A stretch of 64,000 nucleotides of DNA from Ramlibacter ginsenosidimutans. Its GTDB lineage: Bacteria; Pseudomonadota; Gammaproteobacteria; Burkholderiales; Burkholderiaceae_C. The stretch covers positions 124,001 to 188,000 of the forward strand of contig NZ_JAEPWM010000002.1 in NCBI RefSeq assembly GCF_016654015.1, given 5' to 3'. The position numbers were made by a program, and so were the translations under genes. Below, piece by piece: positions 58,274 through 64,000 of the stretch. Below the pieces are notes generated by a model. The model did no database searches, had not been told where the DNA came from, and saw only the letters and a list, made by a program, of their open reading frames with translations. Positions within the stretch are counted from its first letter, which is position 1, and each line of letters begins with the position of its first letter.

Positions 58274-58909
58274 ATGCAGCCGCCCTTCTCCGACGCCACC
58301 GTCTTCATCGTCGACGACGATGCCGGCGTGCGCGAAGCGCTGGCCTGGCTGCTGCGCTCGCGCCGGCTGCTGTCTTCCACTTTCGCCAGCGCCGAGGAAT
58401 TCGACGCCGTGCTGCAGGGCGGCTGGCAGCCCACGCATCCGTGCTGCCTGTTGCTGGACGTGCGCATGCCGGGCATGAGCGGCCTCGCGTTGTTCGAGAA
58501 GATCGTCGAGCGCGAACTGGTCGCGCTGATGCCGGTCATCTTCCTGACCGGCCATGCCGACGTTCCGACGGCGGTCGACATGGTCAAGCGCGGCGCCTTC
58601 GATTTCTGCGAGAAGCCGTTCTCCGACAACGCGCTGGTCGACCGCGTGGAAGAGGCGCTGCGCCGCTCCGCCGACGTGATGGCGGCCGAGCGAGCCCGCG
58701 GCGTGCTGCAGGGACGGCTGGCCGAGCTGACGGAACGCGAGCGCGACGTGATGCGCCTGGTGGCGAAGGGCCTGCCCAACAAGCTGATCGCCGACCAGCT
58801 CTCGATCAGCGTGCGCACGGTGGAAGTGCACCGGGCCCGCGTGTTCGACAAGATGGAGGTGAAGTCCGCCGTCGAACTCGCGAACCTGCTGCGCGATGCA
58901 CAGGACTAG
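58274..58909 (+). CDS. FixJ/NarL-type response regulator
   Basis: 211 residues. The receiver domain has VDDD, phospho-acceptor Asp in LLLDVRMPGMSG, Thr in FLTGHADVPTA and Lys in EKPF, exactly the FixJ/TtrR-type pattern. The C-terminal LuxR-like helix-turn-helix has LTERERDVMRLVAKGLPNKLIADQLSISVRTVEVHRARVFDKM. ATG 58274 is 2 nt after the kinase stop, so this is the cognate regulator. Regulated genes are not evident. Confidence 0.95.
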   Translation: MQPPFSDATVFIVDDDAGVREALAWLLRSRRLLSSTFASAEEFDAVLQGGWQPTHPCCLLLDVRMPGMSGLALFEKIVERELVALMPVIFLTGHADVPTAVDMVKRGAFDFCEKPFSDNALVDRVEEALRRSADVMAAERARGVLQGRLAELTERERDVMRLVAKGLPNKLIADQLSISVRTVEVHRARVFDKMEVKSAVELANLLRDAQD

Positions 58910-58925
58910 CCCGCCTCGTGGGTTG

Positions 58926-59048
58926 CTAGCGCGGCGGCTGGTCGTCGGACGGCGGCTCGCCGCCTTCGCGCCCGGAAAACATCGTCCACCACACGATGAG
59001 TAGCAGCAGCACGAGCGCAACGAGCGCCTCCAGCACAATGAGCAGCAT
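58926..59048 (-). CDS. 40-residue single-helix membrane protein
   Basis: One hydrophobic helix (LLIVLEALVALVLLLLIVWW, residues 2-21) is followed by an acidic, Pro-rich, hydrophilic tail ending DDQPPR. An AGGA site is about 8 nt upstream of ATG 59048. The start codon shares the bases CATG with the start of mltA on the other strand. The sensible hydrophobic/charged layout supports a real small gene, but I know no family. Confidence 0.5.
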   Translation of the reverse strand: MLLIVLEALVALVLLLLIVWWTMFSGREGGEPPSDDQPPR

Positions 59049-60192
59049 GTTCCCGGTCCTGGTCTTCGCCGTGATTGTAGGGATGCTCGCCAGTTGCGCC
59101 GCGCCGCCGCTCGCGCCCGGACCTCGCCCGGAACCCGGCCAGCCTGCGGGTGTCGCTGCGGCCCCGTCCCTGGCCGACGACAACGCGCCCCTGCCGCCCG
59201 CGCGCGTCACGGGCAAGAGTCGCTGGCAGCCGGTGCGCTGGTCCGAGCTGCCCGGGCTGGCGGACGACGCCATGGACCAGGCGTGGAACGCCTGGGTGCG
59301 CGACTGCGAGCGGCCGGCCGCGCCCTTCGCGGCCTTGTGCCGCGACGTGCGGCAACTCTCCATCGCCGCGCCGCAGGAGCAGCGTGCCTGGATGATGCAG
59401 CGGCTGCAGCCGTATCGCATCGAACCGCTGCAGCCGTCCGGCGACCCGCTGCTCACGGGCTACTACGAGCCCGCCATGGACGCCTCGCGCGTGCCGACTG
59501 CGGCGGAGTCCGTGCCCTTGTACCGGCCGCCTGCCTTGCTCGCCATGCGCCGTCCCTGGTACACGCGCCAGGAGATCGAGACGGATCCCAAGGCGCGCGC
59601 GGCCCTGCGCGGACACGAGATCGCCTATGTCGCCGACCCGCTGGACGCGCTCTCGCTGCAGATCCAGGGTTCGGGGCGCCTGCGTATCCGCGAGCCGGAC
59701 GGCCGCGTCACGCTGGCGCGCCTGTCCTTCGCCGGCAGCAACGACCAGCCTTACCGCAGCGTGGGCGGCTGGCTGCTGCAGCAGCGCGCGATCACCGATG
59801 CATCGTGGCCCGGCATCAAGGCCTGGGCGCGCGCGAATCCGCAGCGCGTGCAGGAGATGCTGTGGGCCAATCCGCGCTACGTCTTCTTCCGGGAGGCGCC
59901 CCTGTCGGCGCTGGAGGCCGACTTCGGGCCGCGCGGGGCGCAAGGGGTCGGACTGACGCCAGGCCGCTCGATCGCCGTGGACAAGGACAGCATTCCCTTC
60001 GGCACGCCGGTGTGGCTGTCGTCCCCCGGGCCGCTGCTGAACCTGAACCGGCTGGTGTTCGCCCAGGACACGGGGGGCGCCATCGTCGGAGCGGTGCGCG
60101 CGGATTTCTTCGTCGGTTCCGGCCCGGAGGCAGGCGACATCGCCGGGCGCCTGAAGCAGCCGCTTGCGCTGTGGGCGCTGTGGCCGCGCTGA
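59047..60192 (+). CDS. mltA: Membrane-bound lytic murein transglycosylase A
   Basis: 381 residues. A lipoprotein signal with lipobox LASC (residues 13-16) is followed by the MltA barrel: PLLTGYYEPAMDASRV, LSLQIQGSGRLRI, NDQPYRSVGGWLL and the 3D-type end VGLTPGRSIAVDKDSIPFGTPVWLSSPG, with LVFAQDTGGAI and ADFFVGSGPEAGDIAG carrying the catalytic aspartates. It cleaves peptidoglycan strands at the outer membrane. ATG 59047 is used; ATG 59038 three codons upstream is equally possible. Confidence 0.95.
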   Translation: MFPVLVFAVIVGMLASCAAPPLAPGPRPEPGQPAGVAAAPSLADDNAPLPPARVTGKSRWQPVRWSELPGLADDAMDQAWNAWVRDCERPAAPFAALCRDVRQLSIAAPQEQRAWMMQRLQPYRIEPLQPSGDPLLTGYYEPAMDASRVPTAAESVPLYRPPALLAMRRPWYTRQEIETDPKARAALRGHEIAYVADPLDALSLQIQGSGRLRIREPDGRVTLARLSFAGSNDQPYRSVGGWLLQQRAITDASWPGIKAWARANPQRVQEMLWANPRYVFFREAPLSALEADFGPRGAQGVGLTPGRSIAVDKDSIPFGTPVWLSSPGPLLNLNRLVFAQDTGGAIVGAVRADFFVGSGPEAGDIAGRLKQPLALWALWPR

Positions 60193-60208
60193 ACGCGCCG
60201 GCGACGGG

Positions 60209-60685
60209 TCAGGCCTTCAGGTGGGCGAGCGGCCAGCTCGCGCTCGCCTTCACCTCGCCCAGCGAGAAGCTGGTGTGGATGTCCTTCACGTTCGGCAGGT
60301 TGATGAGCACCTGGCGCGCGAACTGCGAGAAGGTGTCGAGGTCGCGCGAAACCACCTGCAGCTCGAAGGTGCCCGCGCCGCTGATGTAATGGCAGGACAC
60401 GATCTCCGGGATCCTGCGGATCGCGTCCTCCATGGCCCGCGTGCTCTCGCCGGTGTTGCGATCCGCGTCCAGGCGCACGAAGGCGAGCACGCCCAGGCCG
60501 ATCTTGTGGCGGTCGATCTCGGCGTGGTAGCCCTTGATGAAACCCGCTTCTTCGAGCGCCCGCACGCGCCGCCAGCAGGGCGCGGCCGACAGGCCCACGC
60601 GCTGGGCGAGCTCGGCGTTCGTCAGGCGCGCGTCGGCCTGCAGCTCGGCCAGGATCTGGAGGTCATATCTATCAAGCGTTTCCAT
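60209..60685 (-). CDS. Lrp/AsnC family transcriptional regulator
   Basis: 158 residues. The N-terminal helix-turn-helix (LDRYDLQILAELQADARLTNAELAQRVGLSAAPCWRRVRALEEAGFI) and the C-terminal RAM ligand-binding domain (LAFVRLDADRN..., then CHYISGAGTFELQVVSRDLDTF) are complete. Such regulators bind amino acids, often aromatic or branched ones. It is divergent from the indolepyruvate oxidoreductase gene, which degrades aromatic amino acids, so local control is likely. Confidence 0.95.
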   Translation of the reverse strand: METLDRYDLQILAELQADARLTNAELAQRVGLSAAPCWRRVRALEEAGFIKGYHAEIDRHKIGLGVLAFVRLDADRNTGESTRAMEDAIRRIPEIVSCHYISGAGTFELQVVSRDLDTFSQFARQVLINLPNVKDIHTSFSLGEVKASASWPLAHLKA

Positions 60686-60694
60686 GAAGCGGGT

Positions 60695-60747
60695 TTTTGC
60701 GAAAGGATCTTTCTCATCCTAGCGGTTCTGCGGCAAAGAACGCAAAA
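60695..60747. promoter_or_regulatory. Inverted TTTTGCG/CGCAAAA arms between lrp-type gene and iorAB
   Basis: TTTTGCG at 60695-60701 and CGCAAAA at 60741-60747 form a widely spaced inverted repeat (39 nt between) in the divergent region. Lrp-family octamers bind several spaced sites, so these are candidate operator half-sites. iorAB itself has an AGGAGA site 9 nt before its ATG. Confidence 0.4.
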
Positions 60748-60813
60748 TCCTATCCGGCTGGGCGGCCTACACTGTCCCCTGCCCAAGAGGCACGCACAGG
60801 AGACGAACGCAAG

Positions 60814-63800
60814 ATGAACGCACCCCTGCCCGAACACATCCGCAAGGCGCTGGAAACCGTCACGCTGGATGACAAGTATTCGCTCGACGTGGGACGCGCC
60901 TTCATGAGCGGCGTGCAGGCGCTGGTGAAGCTGCCCATGGTGCAGCGGCAGCGCGACGCCTTGCAGGGCAAGAACACCGCCGGCTTCATCAGCGGCTACC
61001 GCGGCTCACCGCTGGGCGGCTACGACCAGGCCCTCTGGAAGGCCAGGAAGTACCTGCAGGCCCAGAACATCGTGTTCCAGCCCGGCGTGAACGAGGAGCT
61101 CGCAGCCACCGCCTTGTGGGGCACGCAGCAACTCGGCTTCGCGCCACCGGGCAGCAACAAGTTCGACGGCGTGTTCGGCATCTGGTACGGCAAGGGCCCG
61201 GGCGTGGACCGTTGCTCGGACGTGTTCAAGCACGCGAACATGGCGGGCACCACGCCCTGGGGCGGCGTGATCGCGGTCGCCGGCGACGACCACGTCGCCA
61301 AGAGCTCCACCGCGGCGCACCAGAGCGACCACATCTTCAAGGCCTGCGGATTGCCGGTGTTCTTCCCTGCGAACGTGCAGGAGATCCTCGACATGGGCTT
61401 GCATGCGATCGCGATGAGCCGCTACTCGGGCGTGTGGGCCGGCATGAAGACGATCCAGGAGATCGTCGAATCCAGTTCCACGGCGGTGATCGATCCCGAG
61501 CGCGTGCAGATCCGCTTGCCCGCCGACTTCCAGATGCCCCCGGGCGGCCTGCACATCCGCTGGCCCGACGCGGCGCTGGACCAGGAAGCGCGCCTGTTCG
61601 ACTACAAGTGGTACGCAGCGCTCGCGTACATCCGCGCCAACCGCCTCAACTACAACGCCGTTGCCACGCCGCACGACCGCTTCGGCATCATCGCCAGCGG
61701 CAAGGCCTGGAACGACACGCGCCAGGCTTTGCTGGACCTGGGGCTCGACGACGACACCTGCCGGCGCCTGGGCATCCGGCTGCACAAGGTCGGCGTGGTG
61801 TGGCCGCTGGAAGCGCAGGGCACGCGCGAGTTCGCCGAAGGCCTGCGCGAGATCCTCGTGGTCGAGGAGAAGCGCCAGGTCATCGAGTACCAGCTGAAAG
61901 AGGAGCTGTACAACTGGCGTGCCGACGTCCGTCCCAACGTGGTGGGCAAGTTCGACGAGGGCGAGGGTGAGGGCGAGTATTCCGGCGGCGAGTGGTCCAT
62001 GCCGAACCCGACGGCCCATACGCTGCTGCGCGCCAACGCGGACCTCTCGCCGGCGCTGATTGCCCGCGCGATCGCCCGGCGCCTGCGCAAGCTGGGGCTA
62101 GACGGCGACGTCCAGGCGCGGATCGACGCGCAGCTCGCCATCCTCGAGGCCAAGGAGAGCGCGATGCAGGTGGTGGAGGTCAAGGGCGACCGCATGCCGT
62201 GGTTCTGCTCGGGCTGCCCGCACAACACCTCCACGGTCGTGCCCGAAGGCTCGCGCGCCATGGCCGGCATCGGCTGCCACTTCATGGCGACCTGGATGGA
62301 CCGCTCCACGATCGGCTTCACGCAGATGGGCGGCGAGGGCGTGCCCTGGGTCGGCCAGCAGCCCTTCTCCAACGAGAAGCACGTGTTCGCCAACCTCGGC
62401 GACGGCACCTACTTCCACAGCGGCCTGCTGGCCATCCGGCAAGCCATCGCGGCCGGCGTCAACATCACCTACAAGGTCCTCTACAACGACGCGGTCGCCA
62501 TGACCGGCGGCCAGCCCGTGGGCGAGCGCCCCGAAGGGCACACGCCGCTGCAGATCGCGCAGAGCCTGGACGCCGAGGGCGTGGTGCGCATCGTTGTCGT
62601 CACCGACCAGCCGGAGAAATACCAGGGCGCGAAGCTGCCCGCGGGCGCCACCGTGCATCACCGCGACGAGCTCGATCGCGTTCAGCGCGAGCTGCGCGAA
62701 ATCCCGGGCGTCACGGCGCTGATCTACGACCAGACCTGCGCCACCGAGAAGCGCCGCCGCCGCAAGCGCGGCACCATGGTCGATCCGGCCGTGCGGGTCA
62801 TGATCAACGACCTCGTGTGCGAGGGTTGCGGCGACTGCAGCGTCAAGTCGAACTGCCTGTCCGTGGAGCCGCTGGAAACGGAGTTCGGCCGCAAGCGCAC
62901 CATCAACCAGAGCACCTGCAACAAGGACACGAGCTGCCTGAAGGGCTTCTGCCCGAGCTTCGTGACGGTCGAGGGCGGCCAGCTGAAGAAGAAGGCGAAG
63001 CCCGCCGAGAAGGCGCCTTCGCCGTATGACGGCCCCGCGCTGCCGGACCCGGTGCTGCCGGCGACGGCCGACGCGTACGGCATCGTGGTGGCGGGCGTCG
63101 GCGGCACCGGCGTCATCACCATCGGCCAGTTGCTCGGCATGGCCGCGCACATCGAAGGCAAGGGCATCGTCACACAGGACGCGGCCGGCCTCGCCCAGAA
63201 GGGCGGCGCCACCTGGAGCCACGTGCTGATCGCCGACGACCAGGACGCGATCCGCACGACCCGCGTGGGCATGGCGGCGGCCGACCTGATCATCGGCTGC
63301 GACCCCATCGTCACGGGCGGCAAGGAGACGGTGGTGCGCATGCGCGCGGGCCGCACCCGCGTGGCCTTGAACGGCCATAGCGCGCCGACCGCGGCGTTCG
63401 TGAAGAACCCGGGCTGGGAGAATCCTTCCGATGCCTGCGCCGATGAAATCGGCAAGGTGGTCGGACCGGGACACCTCGCGGCCTTCAATGCCGACGGCGT
63501 GGCCTCCAAGGTGATGGGCGACAGCATCTACACCAACCCGATGATGCTCGGCTTCGCCTGGCAGAAGGGCTGGGTGCCGCTCGGGCGCGAGGCTATCCTG
63601 CGGGCCATCGAGCTCAATGGCGTGGCGGTGGACAACAACAAGGCCGCATTCGAGTGGGGCCGCCGCGCAGCCCACGACCCCGCGCAGGTCGCCGGCCTCG
63701 TCGCGCCGGGGGCGCAGGTGATCGAGTTCAAGAAGCGCGAGACGCTCGACAGCCTGGTGGCGCGCCGGGTCGAGTTCCTCACCGCCTACCAGAACGCCGC

Positions 63801-64000
63801 CTATGCGCAGCGGTATCGCGATTTCGTGGAAAAGGTGCGGGCGGCCGAATCGGCCCTCGGCAAGACGACGCTCACGGAGACCGTGGCCAAGGGGCTGTTC
63901 CGGCTGATGTCGTACAAGGACGAATACGAGGTGGCGCGCCTGCACGCCGAGACCGGCTTCCGCGAGCAGGTGCAGGCGCAGTTCGAGGGCGACTTCCGCA
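60814..64000 (+). CDS. Indolepyruvate ferredoxin oxidoreductase, fused IorA-IorB (3' end missing)
   Basis: At least 1062 residues, cut by the window end. It oxidatively decarboxylates arylpyruvates from aromatic amino acid breakdown to aryl-acetyl-CoA, with thiamine diphosphate and iron-sulfur clusters. The N-terminal part is IorA-like (GFISGYRGSPLGGYDQAL, VNEELAATALWGTQQ). The thiamine diphosphate-binding half follows (CSGCPHNTSTVVPEG, FANLGDGTYFHSGLLAI, NDAVAMTGGQP). A cluster-binding segment has VCEGCGDCSVKSNC and TSCLKGFCPSF. The gamma/IorB-like domain starts GIVVAGVGGTGVITIGQLLGMAA. Full-length proteins of this type are about 1150-1200 residues, so roughly 100 residues lie outside. Start ATG 60814, with AGGAGA upstream. 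Confidence 0.93.
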   Translation, partial: MNAPLPEHIRKALETVTLDDKYSLDVGRAFMSGVQALVKLPMVQRQRDALQGKNTAGFISGYRGSPLGGYDQALWKARKYLQAQNIVFQPGVNEELAATALWGTQQLGFAPPGSNKFDGVFGIWYGKGPGVDRCSDVFKHANMAGTTPWGGVIAVAGDDHVAKSSTAAHQSDHIFKACGLPVFFPANVQEILDMGLHAIAMSRYSGVWAGMKTIQEIVESSSTAVIDPERVQIRLPADFQMPPGGLHIRWPDAALDQEARLFDYKWYAALAYIRANRLNYNAVATPHDRFGIIASGKAWNDTRQALLDLGLDDDTCRRLGIRLHKVGVVWPLEAQGTREFAEGLREILVVEEKRQVIEYQLKEELYNWRADVRPNVVGKFDEGEGEGEYSGGEWSMPNPTAHTLLRANADLSPALIARAIARRLRKLGLDGDVQARIDAQLAILEAKESAMQVVEVKGDRMPWFCSGCPHNTSTVVPEGSRAMAGIGCHFMATWMDRSTIGFTQMGGEGVPWVGQQPFSNEKHVFANLGDGTYFHSGLLAIRQAIAAGVNITYKVLYNDAVAMTGGQPVGERPEGHTPLQIAQSLDAEGVVRIVVVTDQPEKYQGAKLPAGATVHHRDELDRVQRELREIPGVTALIYDQTCATEKRRRRKRGTMVDPAVRVMINDLVCEGCGDCSVKSNCLSVEPLETEFGRKRTINQSTCNKDTSCLKGFCPSFVTVEGGQLKKKAKPAEKAPSPYDGPALPDPVLPATADAYGIVVAGVGGTGVITIGQLLGMAAHIEGKGIVTQDAAGLAQKGGATWSHVLIADDQDAIRTTRVGMAAADLIIGCDPIVTGGKETVVRMRAGRTRVALNGHSAPTAAFVKNPGWENPSDACADEIGKVVGPGHLAAFNADGVASKVMGDSIYTNPMMLGFAWQKGWVPLGREAILRAIELNGVAVDNNKAAFEWGRRAAHDPAQVAGLVAPGAQVIEFKKRETLDSLVARRVEFLTAYQNAAYAQRYRDFVEKVRAAESALGKTTLTETVAKGLFRLMSYKDEYEVARLHAETGFREQVQAQFEGDFR

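Overview
The window is a high-GC, gene-dense bacterial chromosome segment. Gene content and protein sequences (recA-recX, sucCD, glnE, yhdP, DUF3717 and YaeQ proteins, fused indolepyruvate ferredoxin oxidoreductase, YbhB, TctE-like kinase) point to a betaproteobacterium of the order Burkholderiales, most likely Comamonadaceae (a Ramlibacter/Variovorax-like organism). This placement comes from recognising sequences, not from a database search. I saw no tRNA, rRNA, insertion sequence, CRISPR array or prophage.

Layout. 0-9.4 kb: YbhB-like protein; topoisomerase III with a histone-H1-like tail and C-terminal SWIB domain, divergent from a SET-domain protein, with a perfect 42-bp alternating pyrimidine-purine tract between them; birA, a SPOR protein, a GST, a TctD/TctE-type two-component system, a MarR regulator. 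9.4-16.6 kb: recA-recX, a small unknown, a TPR glycosyltransferase, argC, sucC-sucD and a strong terminator. 16.8-24.2 kb: a compact signalling cluster of CHASE2 Ser/Thr kinase, PP2C phosphatase, FHA protein, CHASE2 adenylate/guanylate cyclase and class II cyclic-nucleotide phosphodiesterase. 24.3-25.7 kb: two almost identical type IV pilin genes in tandem, each with its own sigma-54 promoter and terminator. 25.7-36.8 kb: a lower-GC island of glycan genes (polyprenyl-phosphate-type GT2, a split GT-C-like membrane protein, Wzx-like flippase, second GT2, hexapeptide acyltransferase, GT8-like enzyme, methyltransferase, two GT9 enzymes, a GT9 remnant). 36.75-41.2 kb: a PglL-type O-oligosaccharyltransferase, moaC, a TfpX/TfpZ-type pilin accessory protein and an M48 protease. 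41-64 kb: housekeeping genes (holin-like protein, DUF proteins, yaeQ, purB, GST, glutathione peroxidase, ferritin-like protein, rfaE2, a broken RND pump remnant, glnE, yhdP, nitrilase-family amidase, FixL/FixJ-like two-component pair, mltA, Lrp regulator, iorAB cut by the window end).

How it fits together. The centre reads as a pilin production and modification locus. Sigma-54-driven pilins are followed by an apparently acquired glycan-assembly island and then by the oligosaccharyltransferase expected to transfer the glycan, with a pilin accessory gene beyond. The kinase/phosphatase/FHA/cyclase/phosphodiesterase cluster immediately upstream contains both synthesis and breakdown of a cyclic nucleotide plus a reversible phosphorylation loop, and two of its members share the same CHASE2 sensor architecture. 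A link between that module and pili is an inference from position and from known cAMP control of type IV pili in other bacteria.
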